A stretch of 38,394 nucleotides of DNA from Xenococcus sp. PCC 7305 (GCF_000332055.1 NZ_ALVZ01000177.1:1-38394), one strand, 5' to 3'; positions 16,918-24,748 are shown, counted from the first letter of the stretch. Notes: generated by a model not told the origin, from the letters alone. Translations and numbers: made by a program.

Positions 16918-18411
16918 ATGCCAGAACAAAAGAAAGTTATCGTGATCGGGGCGGGTTGGGCAGGTTTAGGCGCTACGTCTCATTTGGCTCAACAGGATTA
17001 TGAAGTTACTCTCCTAGAAGCAGCTCCCTATCCTGGCGGTTTAGTCGCAGGTTGGAAAACGACTGGAGGTAGATCGGTGGAAGGGGGAATTCATGGCTTT
17101 TGGTATCCCTATAGCAATATTTTCAGCAAAGTCAAAGAGTTAGGACTCGAACCTTTTACTCGTTTCACGCGATCGTCTCAATATTCTCCTGCGGGTTTAG
17201 AGGTAGAGTCCCCAATTTTTCAGGATGAAACCCGCTTACCCACTCCTTTGGGAACATTTGTCTATACAAAATTTCAACGTCTGCCTTTAAGCGATCGCCT
17301 TTCGGCTTTACCGCTTCTCTATTCGGTAATTGATTTTGACAACTCCCATGAAGCTTGGCAGCGTTATGACAAAATAACCGCCAGAGAATTATTCCGACAA
17401 TATGGAGTTTCCGAAAGACTTTACAAAGAAGCTTTTGAGCCGATGTTGTTGGTTGGGTTATTTGCCCCAGGAGAACAATGTTCGGCTGCTGCTGCCTTGG
17501 GAATGCTTTATTATTTTATTTTGGCCCACCAGCCTGATTTCGATGTGGTTTGGTGTCGTGGGACTGTTGGGGAACAAATTTTTAAACCCTGGATTGCTGC
17601 GATCGCAAAAGCTGGCGGCAAGGTCTTAACTAATAAGCGAGTGAGTGACATCGTAGTTGATGAGACGGGAAAGGCCACAGGTGTTCAATGTGGGGATGAA
17701 TTCTTCGCTGCTGATGCGGTGATCTCTAGCGTAAGCATCACAGGAATGAAAAAGATTGTTGCTAGTAGCAAGACATTGAATAACTATGCTCAATTCCGCG
17801 ATTTGTCTAATCTCAAAGGAATTGATGTTTTAGCGACTCGTCTTTGGTTTGATCGCAAGATTGAGATCCCTTTACCTTCTAATGCTTGCTTTGGTTTTGA
17901 TGCCACAACTGGTTGGACATTTTTTGACCTTAATGATCTCCATGATGAATATCATGATGAGCCGAATACTGTTATTGAGGCAGATTTTTATCATGCAAAT
18001 CAGCTTTTACCGATGAGCGATGAGCAAATTATTGAGAAAGTCCATCGTGATGTTACGACTTGTCTTCCTGCTTTTGGGGCAGCGAAGGTGGTAGATAGTA
18101 GTGTAATTCGGGTTAAAGAAGGTGTGACTCATTTTTTCCCCGGCAGCTATCAGCATTTACTCTCGGCAGACACGGAAATTCCTAATTTATACATGAGTGG
18201 TGATTGGATCATTACGCGTCATGGTTCTTGGTCACAGGAAAAAGCTTATGTTACTGGGTTGGAGGCTGCGAATTTGGTGGTAGAAAAGTTTGGTATGGGC
18301 AGCAAAGCCAATATTATCCCGATTGAGCCTGATGAACCCCATATTCAAGTTGCGAGAAATATTAATCAAACGATTAGAGACTGGACAAAGTTTTTGCCGA
18401 GTTTTTGGTAA
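16918..18411 (+). CDS. FAD-dependent carotene-desaturase-like oxidoreductase
   Basis: This 497-residue flavoprotein is of the amine oxidase/phytoene desaturase superfamily. The N-terminal FAD motif is VIVIGAGWAGLGATSHLA, followed by LLEAAPYPGGLVAGWKTTGG. A substrate-domain stretch (EAFEPMLLVGLFAPGEQCSA) resembles the zeta-carotene desaturase group, and the C-terminal FAD contact is YMSGDWIITRHGSWSQEKAYVTG. It is likely membrane-associated and acts on an isoprenoid or similar hydrophobic substrate. I cannot assign CrtQ/ZDS because paralogues of unknown role share these motifs. It begins 9 bp after the methyltransferase stop, so the two are probably co-transcribed, although no functional link is evident. 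Confidence 0.85.
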   Translation: MPEQKKVIVIGAGWAGLGATSHLAQQDYEVTLLEAAPYPGGLVAGWKTTGGRSVEGGIHGFWYPYSNIFSKVKELGLEPFTRFTRSSQYSPAGLEVESPIFQDETRLPTPLGTFVYTKFQRLPLSDRLSALPLLYSVIDFDNSHEAWQRYDKITARELFRQYGVSERLYKEAFEPMLLVGLFAPGEQCSAAAALGMLYYFILAHQPDFDVVWCRGTVGEQIFKPWIAAIAKAGGKVLTNKRVSDIVVDETGKATGVQCGDEFFAADAVISSVSITGMKKIVASSKTLNNYAQFRDLSNLKGIDVLATRLWFDRKIEIPLPSNACFGFDATTGWTFFDLNDLHDEYHDEPNTVIEADFYHANQLLPMSDEQIIEKVHRDVTTCLPAFGAAKVVDSSVIRVKEGVTHFFPGSYQHLLSADTEIPNLYMSGDWIITRHGSWSQEKAYVTGLEAANLVVEKFGMGSKANIIPIEPDEPHIQVARNINQTIRDWTKFLPSFW

Positions 18412-18468
18412 TTTGCGATCGCTATAGGAATAAGTAGTTGTGTAAAATAAATGACTTAGTAGAGATTA

Positions 18469-18496
18469 GGGAACGGGGAACGGGGAATAGGGAACA
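18469..18496. repeat. Heptamer tandem repeat (gggaacg type)
   Basis: Four 7-bp units occur: gggaacg twice, gggaata, gggaaca. They are related to the array at 14286-14327, and a short relic (gggaacgg) also lies near 30170. Confidence 0.85.
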
Positions 18497-18665
18497 GAGG
18501 AATCATATACTTAAAAGATAATAATAGTCTTTTATAATGGTTTTAACCTTGCACTGATATTTAAATGTCATCCCCTTCTAAAGAATGGAACTAAAAGATC
18601 TCGAAACAATTCGAGTTGACAATCTTAAAATCATCAAAATCTTTCTGGCTTCTTCATCCGAGTTA

Positions 18666-18710
18666 AAAAGCGATCACCTGTTGTAAAACATGAATAATGC
18701 GATCGCTTTT
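18666..18710. repeat. Inverted repeat with HIP1-like arms
   Basis: The arms AAAAGCGATC (18666-18675) and GATCGCTTTT (18701-18710) pair perfectly over 10 bp with a 25-nt loop. The right arm ends in a T run, so it could act as a weak terminator reading rightward, or it may simply be two HIP1-type sites facing each other. Confidence 0.5.
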
Positions 18711-18768
18711 CCAACAATCTCAGTCAAAATAATGAGATAATAGGAATTAAAGACGGAAACAGATCCTA

Positions 18769-18998
18769 ATGAACAAAATACGTCGGGAAGTATTTAGCTT
18801 GATTGAGCAACTATCAGATGAGCAATTGGCGGTATTACTACCTCTAATTATTTCTATGCAAGACAATTAATTATTTCTATGCAAGACAATCAAAGTAGTG
18901 TTATTTCCAGTGAAACCTCTCAGGCTTATAAAGATTGGGTAAGCGCTGAAAACGATATTTACGATAAGATTTTTGCTGATGATTTGGCAGCGCGGTGA
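18769..18998 (+). pseudogene. MazE-like antitoxin gene, disrupted by a 23-bp tandem duplication
   Basis: The ATG at 18769 opens a frame (MNKIRREVFSLIEQLSDEQL) that stops after 33 codons at 18870. The cause is visible: a 23-bp block at 18845-18867 is repeated exactly at 18868-18890. Because 23 is not a multiple of three, the second copy brings a stop and shifts the frame. Removing one copy restores a continuous frame of about 68 residues that continues QSSVISSETSQAYKDWVSA, then ENDIYDKIFADDLAAR, and stops at 18998, overlapping the toxin-like gene by 20 bp. Short helical proteins ending in a similar acidic tail commonly precede MazF/PemK toxins in cyanobacteria. The antitoxin role is inferred from position; the duplication is seen directly. 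A read error is possible but an exact 23-bp duplication is unlikely to be one. Confidence 0.7.
18845..18890. repeat. Exact 23-bp tandem duplication inside the antitoxin gene
   Basis: Two identical adjacent 23-bp copies occur (18845-18867 and 18868-18890), differing from each other at no position and bounded by mismatches. The duplication breaks the reading frame of the antitoxin-like gene. Confidence 0.95.
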
Positions 18999-19273
18999 TG
19001 TAGTTTTGTGTCGAGTTCCTATGCCTTCAACACAGCTCAAGCAATTCAAGATTCGACCAGCAGTAATTATTTCCGCAAATGGATTAAATCGAGTTCTAGA
19101 TGATGTGATGGTAGTTCCCTGCACATCTAACACTAACCGTACTTTATCATCGACACAATATCTGATTAAAGGAACTGAAATCATAAGTGCAGGAATCCGG
19201 CGATCCATCTGTGTCTCTAGATTTAATTTTTCGTGGATTTTTGACTAGCGGCGTTACTCGTCAAGAATTATAG
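18979..19273 (+). pseudogene. MazF/PemK-type toxin remnant, frameshifted at the C-terminus
   Basis: From ATG 18979 the frame reads MIWQRGDVVLCRVPMPSTQ, then IRPAVIISANGLN, DDVMVVPCTSN and STQYLIKGTEIISAG, a clear MazF-fold N-terminal two thirds: the RGDVV start, the RPAVIIS strand and the PCTSN strand. After about 19190 the frame turns to unrelated sequence and stops at 19248. A neighbouring frame continues with SGDPSVSLDLIFRGF, which fits the usual (S)VVRLDLI strand of the family, and ends at 19273. A single-base indel near 19190-19200 explains this. Even when joined, the end is shorter than in intact toxins. With its antitoxin also broken, the module looks dead. Confidence 0.7.
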
Positions 19274-19464
19274 CCCAAGCAATTTATCAAGCTGACAAAT
19301 GAGCACAATAAAGATTGTTAAATATTTTGAATTGCGATCGCCAATAGCAGAGAATTGATCACGCGATCACCTTATGACCAATGTCAAACATAAGAATGAG
19401 GTAATTATACTAAATCCGATTTTGCAATCACACTTTTAAATGAGAAATTTAAATAGATTCAAAA

Positions 19465-19494
19465 CCTTCTGCCCTCTGCCCTCTGCCTTCTCCC
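19465..19494. repeat. Heptamer tandem repeat (ccctctg type)
   Basis: About four units of ccttctg/ccctctg occur in the gap between the decayed MazF-type locus and the HepT gene. They belong to the same family as 10901-10943. Confidence 0.85.
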
Positions 19495-19537
19495 AACTTT
19501 TAAGTGTTGTTTCTTAACAGGATTTAGTATTAGATAT

Positions 19538-19894
19538 TTACTCTTCTTGATTTGATTTGCTTTCCAGTAAATTCTGAAGCTGAGAAGCAAGCAGAGAAAG
19601 ATCACTATGAATACTATCCCAAACGATTTCTAGATCCACCTGAAAATATTCATGAGTCATCACATTCCGCATATCTCTCATCGGGAGCCAAGCTATTTGC
19701 GGGGAACGAGCTTGCACTTGGGTAGGAATATTTCTCGCGGCTTCACCTATGACAATAAAATCGTAGAGAACAGCTTTGACAATGGTTTCTTCTGCTAAAA
19801 ACTCCTCAAATGTCATATTTGCTGTAGATTTCTGAATACTCGCGATCGCATTCAAAATATCCTGAACTAGAAGCCGCCAATCTCTAGAAGACAC
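19538..19894 (-). CDS. HepT-like RNase toxin (DUF86)
   Basis: HepT toxins are small HEPN-fold RNases. The active motif R-x4-H-x-Y is intact as RNVMTHEYF near the C-terminal third, within LPMRDMRNVMTHEYFQVD; the upstream IVIGEAARNIP segment is typical of the family. I start the protein at the GTG at 19894 (then SSRDWRLLVQDILNAI), because family members begin close to this RDW motif and this gives an 11-bp overlap with the upstream antitoxin gene. An ATG at 19921 in the same frame would add nine residues. Length is 118 residues. It pairs with the nucleotidyltransferase gene directly upstream. In characterised pairs the antitoxin AMPylates the motif tyrosine, which is present here. Confidence 0.85.
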   Translation of the reverse strand: MSSRDWRLLVQDILNAIASIQKSTANMTFEEFLAEETIVKAVLYDFIVIGEAARNIPTQVQARSPQIAWLPMRDMRNVMTHEYFQVDLEIVWDSIHSDLSLLASQLQNLLESKSNQEE

Positions 19895-20174
19895 GAATAC
19901 TATCTTTAAGAACTGGCTCACGTAAATTTTGCCGCAATGCCCTATGAGTTCCTAAATCTACAGAACATCCCAAAATTTCTTCCAGGTAAAGCCGTACTCG
20001 ACTGAATTGAAACAATCCCACAGGCTTAGAAAACTCAACTAAGAAATCCACGTCGCTCTCTGCATTAGCCTCATTACGAGCCACAGAGCCAAATAGTTCT
20101 AGAGACTTTACTCCAAGCTCCTCTAAAATCTTTTGATGTTTCCCGATAATTAACAGTACTTCGTCCCGCTCCAT
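19884..20174 (-). CDS. MntA-like minimal nucleotidyltransferase antitoxin
   Basis: This 96-residue minimal nucleotidyltransferase has the complete motif LFGSVARNEANAESDVDFLV: GS, then ten residues, then DxD. This matches MntA antitoxins that AMPylate and silence HepT. The C-terminal half (VDLGTHRALRQNLREPVLKD) contains the third conserved acidic position in SVDLG. The stop codon overlaps the GTG start proposed for the toxin gene, an antitoxin-first order that supports translational coupling. No other genes belong to the unit. All visible catalytic residues are present, so the module appears functional, unlike the neighbouring MazF-type pair. Confidence 0.87.
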   Translation of the reverse strand: MERDEVLLIIGKHQKILEELGVKSLELFGSVARNEANAESDVDFLVEFSKPVGLFQFSRVRLYLEEILGCSVDLGTHRALRQNLREPVLKDSIRVF

Positions 20175-20285
20175 TTTTGGTTTCTCGTGGCCTTTGGTTA
20201 AAGTTTATCATTCCCAATTCGACCAAGATTCATTAAGCTATACGCGATCGCCTGTAGAAAACATAATTGAATTCCTACGATAAAA

Positions 20286-21248
20286 CTAATCAAGAGAGAC
20301 TGAATAAATCTGACCCTCAATTAACAAACGAGTAATCCCTTTAGAATATAAATAGTGAGCTGTTTTTTTGATGATTTCACTGTCAGGAACCTTAATCACC
20401 TTTTCTCTCCGATGAGAAAAACGCTTAGCTACCCGATGATTATCAAACACGGGCAAGGTTTTTTGTTCAATTTCGTTTTGGGGAATCGAACCAAGATCAG
20501 CAAAATCTTGTAATGGTTTGACAATTAGTTCTGCGGCACGATCAATAACCAAATAACAAACCCGAGGCAGCGAGGCTTCGGCGAGAGGTCTTATTTGCAG
20601 ACTAACTTTTCCCGCACCAGAATGGGGAAAGCTTGCGGCTTCATCCTCTTCCAAATCCCAATCATCATCCTCATCATCGTCGTCATCATCAATATCATCA
20701 AGGTCTTCCCCTAGCATTTCGCTCAGAACTGCAACATCGACATCATCATCATCATCGTCATCGAGAATTTCTTCTTCAACTATTATGGGCTTTTTGCTAA
20801 TAGGAGCATTTTTAACCACCAGAGAAGGCGTCGGCTTGGAAGTTACGGCTTCGGTGGGGACCTCTTTATTCTCTAACTTGAGAGGAGTATGGCTAATAAT
20901 AAGCTGGTTAGGTAGCGATTTTTCCTCGGGAGGCTCCTCAGGTTCTGTCGCAATCTCTAATTGTTGAGGTGGCAAAATAATTTCTTGCGCCTTAGATTTT
21001 GGTGGTTTTTTCTCGGATTTGTTCACCGCAGCGGCGACTTTAGCCTCTCCTTTTGCCGTTCGAGCCAAGCGTTTCTGTTGAATCAGATCATCATATTCAG
21101 ACTTGACAAGACTATTTTTGAGGAAACGACTAATAGTCGAACTACTGACTCCAAAACTAGTTGCTAATGTGGAAGTAGTTGCTTCCGAGCTACGATACAG
21201 CTCAAGGATATTCTGTTTGTCTTCTTCTGTTAATTTTCTAGGACTCAT
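20286..21248 (-). CDS. Helix-turn-helix protein with long acidic runs
   Basis: The 320-residue protein opens with a transposase-like helix-turn-helix (residues about 5-45, LTEEDKQNILELYRSS then LATSFGVSSSTISRFLKNSL). A basic and proline-rich linker follows, then two strongly acidic blocks at about 165-205 (runs of seven and six Asp in a row, separated by VDVAVLSEMLGEDLDDI). The C-terminal third, about 215-320, is a compact ordered region (PRVCYLVIDRAAELIVKPL, FDNHRVAKRFSHRREKVIKV, HYLYSKGITRLLIEGQIY). No DDE catalytic domain is seen, so it is not a working transposase. It is probably a DNA-binding protein of cyanobacterial distribution. It is divergent from carA across a 226-bp gap. Its role is unknown. 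Confidence 0.8.
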   Translation of the reverse strand: MSPRKLTEEDKQNILELYRSSEATTSTLATSFGVSSSTISRFLKNSLVKSEYDDLIQQKRLARTAKGEAKVAAAVNKSEKKPPKSKAQEIILPPQQLEIATEPEEPPEEKSLPNQLIISHTPLKLENKEVPTEAVTSKPTPSLVVKNAPISKKPIIVEEEILDDDDDDDVDVAVLSEMLGEDLDDIDDDDDDEDDDWDLEEDEAASFPHSGAGKVSLQIRPLAEASLPRVCYLVIDRAAELIVKPLQDFADLGSIPQNEIEQKTLPVFDNHRVAKRFSHRREKVIKVPDSEIIKKTAHYLYSKGITRLLIEGQIYSVSLD

Positions 21249-21392
21249 GCTTTTGCCACTAAAACCTTTGCTGTCCGTTTTCCTGTTCGAGCTTATATTT
21301 TGTCGAGCTTCCTCATAATAACGTCAACTGGTTAATCTTGTTATCATCTTTATTCAATGCGAGATAATTGTATCGAAATCAACATATTTTTT

Positions 21393-21430
21393 TTAGATAA
21401 TCGGTTGATATTGGTTAGATAACTGGTAGA
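21393..21430. promoter_or_regulatory. Direct repeat upstream of carA, candidate regulator site
   Basis: Two 16-bp copies, TTAGATAATCGGTTGA (21393-21408) and TTAGATAACTGGTAGA (21415-21430), match at 13 of 16 positions. They are spaced 22 bp apart, about two helical turns. They lie 45-80 bp before the carA start and in the divergent gap with the HTH gene. The binding protein is unknown. Confidence 0.4.
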
Positions 21431-21474
21431 TTATTCTCTGGGACAGCAAGTTTTAAAGATGGGATGGAGTGAAT

Positions 21475-22602
21475 ATGCCACAAGAAGAGAAACAAGCAGC
21501 ATTATTAGTCTTGGCAGATGGCAGTTTCTATCATGGTTGGTCATTTGGGGCAAAAGGCACCGTCATTGGTGAGGTTGTATTCAATACAGGAATGACTGGA
21601 TATCAAGAAGTCCTGACAGACCCTAGTTATTCTGGTCAAATCGTCACCTTTACCTATCCTGAGTTGGGCAATACAGGAGTTAATCCAGAGGATGAAGAGT
21701 CTGCCCATCCCCATGTCAAAGGCGCGATCGCTCGTAACGTTACCTATCGTCCTAGTAATTGGCGTTCTACTCAGTCGCTTCCCGACTATCTTCAAAGCAA
21801 TAACATTCCTGGGATTTATGGGATCGATACGCGATCGCTAACCCGTAAAATTCGTTCTACAGGGGCGATGAATGGCGCAATTTCCACAGAAATTCTCGAC
21901 CCGCAAAGATTGCAATCGCTGGTTCTCGAAGCCCCTAGCATGGCGGGCTTGAATCTAGTTAAAGATGTTACCACCTCAGAAATTTATGAATGGTCGGAAA
22001 CCACAGCTGCTAGTTGGGAATTTTCCCCGGCCACAGGAGCTAGTTCTTTTACTGTGGTTGCAGTTGACTTTGGCATCAAACGGAATATTCTGCGCCGTCT
22101 TGCAAGTTATGGTTGCAAGGTGATTGTTGTGCCAGCGACAGCTTCTCTTGAAGAAATTTTAGCTTACAATCCCGATGGTATTTTTCTCTCTAATGGGCCA
22201 GGGGATCCCGCTGCGGTGACAGAAGGAGTTGCTCTGGCCAAAGAGTTGTTGAAACTAGAGAAGCCAACTTTTGGCATTTGTATGGGACATCAGATTTTGG
22301 GCTTGTCTTTGGGAGCAGAAACCTTCAAATTAAAATTTGGACATCGTGGCCTCAATCAACCCACTGGCCTATCACAGCAGGTAGAAATTACTAGCCAAAA
22401 TCATGGTTTTGCGATCGCAGCAGAATCCTTGGGTGCAGACATCGAGATTACCCATCTCAATCTCAACGACAAAACTGTAGCCGGATTACAACATAAAACC
22501 TTGCCTTTCTTCTCGGTACAATATCACCCCGAAGCTAGTCCTGGACCCCATGACGCAGATTATTTATTTGAGAAGTTTGTTAATTTGATGCAAGCTCAGT
22601 AA
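21475..22602 (+). CDS. carA: Carbamoyl-phosphate synthase small (glutaminase) subunit
   Basis: CarA supplies ammonia from glutamine to the large subunit to make carbamoyl phosphate for pyrimidine and arginine synthesis. The 375-residue protein is taken from ATG 21475, chosen because GGAG lies 6 bp upstream; a GTG two codons earlier is also open. The N-terminal CarA-specific domain has [17 protein letters not shown] and [13 protein letters not shown]. The C-terminal class I amidotransferase has the nucleophile Cys at about 269 ([15 protein letters not shown]) and the His and Glu of [11 protein letters not shown]. The large subunit gene is not adjacent, as is usual in cyanobacteria. Direct repeats upstream may regulate it. 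Confidence 0.97.
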   Translation: MPQEEKQAALLVLADGSFYHGWSFGAKGTVIGEVVFNTGMTGYQEVLTDPSYSGQIVTFTYPELGNTGVNPEDEESAHPHVKGAIARNVTYRPSNWRSTQSLPDYLQSNNIPGIYGIDTRSLTRKIRSTGAMNGAISTEILDPQRLQSLVLEAPSMAGLNLVKDVTTSEIYEWSETTAASWEFSPATGASSFTVVAVDFGIKRNILRRLASYGCKVIVVPATASLEEILAYNPDGIFLSNGPGDPAAVTEGVALAKELLKLEKPTFGICMGHQILGLSLGAETFKLKFGHRGLNQPTGLSQQVEITSQNHGFAIAAESLGADIEITHLNLNDKTVAGLQHKTLPFFSVQYHPEASPGPHDADYLFEKFVNLMQAQ

Positions 22603-22707
22603 TCTCAGAACTAATGTTTATGTTCATATTGGGGTCAATAATCATAAAAACAGCAAAACCGAGATATAATGAGAAATTGTGTCGAAGTGTGGAATTAAAA
22701 TTCATTC

Positions 22708-22911
22708 ATGCCTAAGATTAAAACCAAAAAGTCGGCTGCCAAGCGTTTTCGCATCACTGGTAGTGGCAAAAAGATCGTCCGTCGTAAAGCATTTAAAAAT
22801 CACTTGTTAGAACGTAAAAGTAAAGAGCGCACTCGTCGTCGTCTTTCCAATCTGACTTTGGTTCATGAATCTGACGAAAAGAACGTGCGTTTGATGATGC
22901 CTTACAGCTAA
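22708..22911 (+). CDS. rpmI: 50S ribosomal protein L35
   Basis: This 67-residue, very basic protein has the L35 pattern: an N-terminal [20 protein letters not shown], then [20 protein letters not shown], and the family ending with VRLMMPYS. Its length is standard. It lies 78 bp upstream of rplT on the same strand, the usual bacterial pair. The gap in front of it (22603-22707) contains no infC; this fits cyanobacteria, where the pair stands alone. Confidence 0.97.
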   Translation: MPKIKTKKSAAKRFRITGSGKKIVRRKAFKNHLLERKSKERTRRRLSNLTLVHESDEKNVRLMMPYS

Positions 22912-22989
22912 ATTTTACTGATATTTGCTGTCGGATTTTAAAGATATACCTTATCTGTTCAACGTTTATAGAAATAAATTCTAGTAATT

Positions 22990-23343
22990 ATGCCCAGAAT
23001 AAAAAGGGGTAACGTCGCCCGTAAACGACGTAAAAAAATTCTTAAGCTAGCCAAAGGTTTTCGTGGCTCCCATTCCAAGCTATTTCGGACTGCTAACCAG
23101 CAGGTAATGAAAGCTTTGCGGAATGCCTATCGCGATCGCCGCAAGCGTAAGCGTGATTTCCGTCGTTTATGGATTACTCGGATCAACGCGGCTGCTCGGA
23201 TGCATGGTTTAAGTTATAGCCAACTTACTGGTAAGCTCAAAAAAGCTGAGATTGGCCTCAACCGTAAAATGTTGGCCCAATTAGCAATGCTCGATCCCAA
23301 GGCTTTTACTCAAGTAGTTGAACTTGCTCAAAAAGCAGATTAG
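22990..23343 (+). CDS. rplT: 50S ribosomal protein L20
   Basis: This 117-residue basic protein matches L20 along its whole length: [20 protein letters not shown], then [20 protein letters not shown], then [21 protein letters not shown]20 is an early 23S-binding assembly protein. It forms a unit with rpmI, and the candidate terminator at 23431-23458 closes the operon. In other bacteria L20 represses the operon by binding its leader RNA; no such structure was identified here. Confidence 0.97.
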   Translation: MPRIKRGNVARKRRKKILKLAKGFRGSHSKLFRTANQQVMKALRNAYRDRRKRKRDFRRLWITRINAAARMHGLSYSQLTGKLKKAEIGLNRKMLAQLAMLDPKAFTQVVELAQKAD

Positions 23344-23430
23344 AAGGCACAAGGTTTTTTTGCCAACTTAAGCTGTCAAATAACTTCATAATCAGATTTT
23401 ATCTGACCGTATGATAGTCGAAACAAAGTG

Positions 23431-23458
23431 ACTCGGTTTCTCCCAGAGGCCGAGTTTT
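23431..23458 (+). terminator. Candidate rho-independent terminator after rplT
   Basis: The inverted arms ACTCGG (23431-23436) and CCGAGT (23450-23455) flank a loop that can form a short extra stem, followed by TTTT. It stands 88 bp after the rplT stop and before the convergent toxin-antitoxin pair. Confidence 0.55.
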
Positions 23459-23530
23459 GCATGTTAACTTTTCATTACACGACTTGACAAAATGAAGTCG
23501 ATTCTGAGAATAAGTTACCAAGTCATGTCA

Positions 23531-23893
23531 CTACTGTAACGGAATCCAAATAAGTTGATCTTTCCATTCTTCTGCTTCAGTCGTTTCCCAAATAAGAATT
23601 ATGTTCTCGGCTAATTCCCTGAGGCTCGCTTTGGGCCGTAACCAAAATAGACCCCAAATAAATCCGCCGCAAGCCCAATGAGCTTCTAAATGTTGTGGCA
23701 TACTCTTACGATTGTCGGTTAATAATATGCGCTGTGAGCTTTGTAAGTAGATCAAAATGTCTGGATCTAACGTACCTAAAGCTGGAGCTTCTGATTCCCC
23801 AACTCGCAAAACATCAAGGTGGGGGTTAAGACGCAATATTGCTAACTTCAACCGAGGTGATAAATTTTCATCAAGCAAGAAGCGCACTTTCAT
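23531..23893 (-). CDS. DUF5615 PIN-like toxin
   Basis: This 120-residue protein has the PIN-like DUF5615 pattern: the start MKVRFLLDENLSPRLKLA with the early DEN acidic motif, LDPDILIYLQ with a second Asp, and ILLTDNRKSMPQHLE with a third (usually TxDxD/TDNR). PIN-fold proteins are RNases; the acidic residues needed for metal binding appear present. Its ATG overlaps the stop of the DUF433 gene by four bases (ATGA), so the two are translationally coupled, antitoxin first. The toxin role follows from the family pairing; activity is unproven. Confidence 0.82.
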   Translation of the reverse strand: MKVRFLLDENLSPRLKLAILRLNPHLDVLRVGESEAPALGTLDPDILIYLQSSQRILLTDNRKSMPQHLEAHWACGGFIWGLFWLRPKASLRELAENIILIWETTEAEEWKDQLIWIPLQ

Positions 23894-24225
23894 CTTTTTT
23901 TTGTAACTCGCCGAGCCATTTCTGCTTGTAACTTTCGAACTATGGCAGGAGGATTGACATAAAATTCTTGATAACGTTGTTCTCGATCTTCCGTCAAATC
24001 TGCTAGATAAGTATCAATCTGTGGTCGATTGTGTAAATAGTAGGTAATAGTCGCGTGAATTTCTTCCAAGCTTAAACTAGGTAAATTACCATTGATTTCC
24101 TCTGGCGTATATCCTTCCAAATAATAATCAAGAATATTTTCAATACCGACTCGATGCCCTTTGAGCCGAATGTCATTGGCAGAATAAAAATCAAAATAAT
24201 CTTCTAACTTAATTGTGGAAAACAT
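23890..24225 (-). CDS. DUF433 antitoxin-like protein
   Basis: This 111-residue protein contains the DUF433 core: DIRLKGHRVGIENILDYYLE, then GYTPEEINGNLPSLSLEEIH and ATITYYLHN. The core is a small winged-helix-like domain found directly upstream of DUF5615 PIN-like genes. The C-terminal tail (VRKLQAEMARRVTKKR) is basic and helical and probably wraps the toxin. It is the first gene of a two-gene unit overlapping by ATGA. It probably also binds its own promoter, as this fold often does; that is inference. Confidence 0.8.
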   Translation of the reverse strand: MFSTIKLEDYFDFYSANDIRLKGHRVGIENILDYYLEGYTPEEINGNLPSLSLEEIHATITYYLHNRPQIDTYLADLTEDREQRYQEFYVNPPAIVRKLQAEMARRVTKKR

Positions 24226-24344
24226 AATATTACTGGTCTTTCTTACAAAACATTTTAGTTTATAGAGGAATGATTCCCATCGGAACAGAATTACGGCAAA
24301 CTATTTAGAGAGAGAAAACACAATAAGATAAAAACAGGAGAAAT

Positions 24345-24695
24345 ATGAGTTGGACTAAAGTTCTAACTGCTGACGAACTATCTTCAGGCGATCGCAAAGT
24401 CGTGAAGGTTGGGGACCAAAAAATTCTAATAATAAACAGTAATGGTGAGCTTCATGCGGTAAATAACGCTTGTCCTCATTTAAAACTACCTTTAAAAAAA
24501 GGGAAACTTACCGAAGATGGGGCAATTGTTTGTCCGTTTCATCGTAGTGCTTTTGATTTATGCACTGGCGAAGTTACAAACTGGACACCTTGGCCTCCTG
24601 TGGTCGGAAATGTATTAGGGAAAATCTCTTCGGAACAGAAATTATCAATTTTTGCGACCCGTGTAGAAGACGGTAGTATTTGGGTTGATGTCTAA
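24345..24695 (+). CDS. Rieske [2Fe-2S] domain protein
   Basis: This 116-residue single-domain Rieske protein has both cluster motifs complete: NNACPHLKLPL (C-x-H) and VCPFHRSAFDL (C-x2-H). They fit the soluble ferredoxin-type group that serves oxygenases or nitrite reductase-like enzymes. No membrane anchor or signal peptide is present, so it is cytosolic. AGGAGA lies 5 bp upstream of the ATG, a strong ribosome binding site. A strong terminator follows at 24709-24748. No oxygenase gene is adjacent, so the redox partner is unknown. Confidence 0.9.
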   Translation: MSWTKVLTADELSSGDRKVVKVGDQKILIINSNGELHAVNNACPHLKLPLKKGKLTEDGAIVCPFHRSAFDLCTGEVTNWTPWPPVVGNVLGKISSEQKLSIFATRVEDGSIWVDV

Positions 24696-24708
24696 ATATA
24701 CCTAACAG

Positions 24709-24748
24709 AAAATGCTAGAACAAGTACAAATTTGCCCTAGCATTTTTT
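24709..24748 (+). terminator. Rho-independent terminator of the Rieske gene
   Basis: A perfect 10-bp stem, AAAATGCTAG (24709-24718) with CTAGCATTTT (24737-24746), has an 18-nt loop and ends in a T run. It begins 14 bp after the stop codon and also separates the gene from the convergent tRNA. Confidence 0.85.

Larger units (their letters stand above)
18412..18768. other. 357-bp gene-free stretch with repeats and a HIP1 hairpin
   Basis: It lies between the desaturase-like gene and the decayed toxin-antitoxin pair. It holds a gggaacg-type heptamer array (18469-18496), an inverted repeat with HIP1-like arms (18666-18710) and a HIP1 site overlapping its start. I see no credible reading frame on either strand. 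Confidence 0.6.

Noticed and set aside
19538-19921. HepT start at ATG 19921
   Set aside because: It adds nine residues not typical of the family and gives a longer overlap with the antitoxin gene; GTG 19894 fits better.
20286-21248. Active transposase
   Set aside because: Only the HTH resembles transposases; no DDE domain and no terminal inverted repeats are seen.
21361-21392. NtcA site (GTA-N8-TAC) before carA
   Set aside because: A GTA is followed after eight bases by AAC, not TAC, so the consensus is not met.
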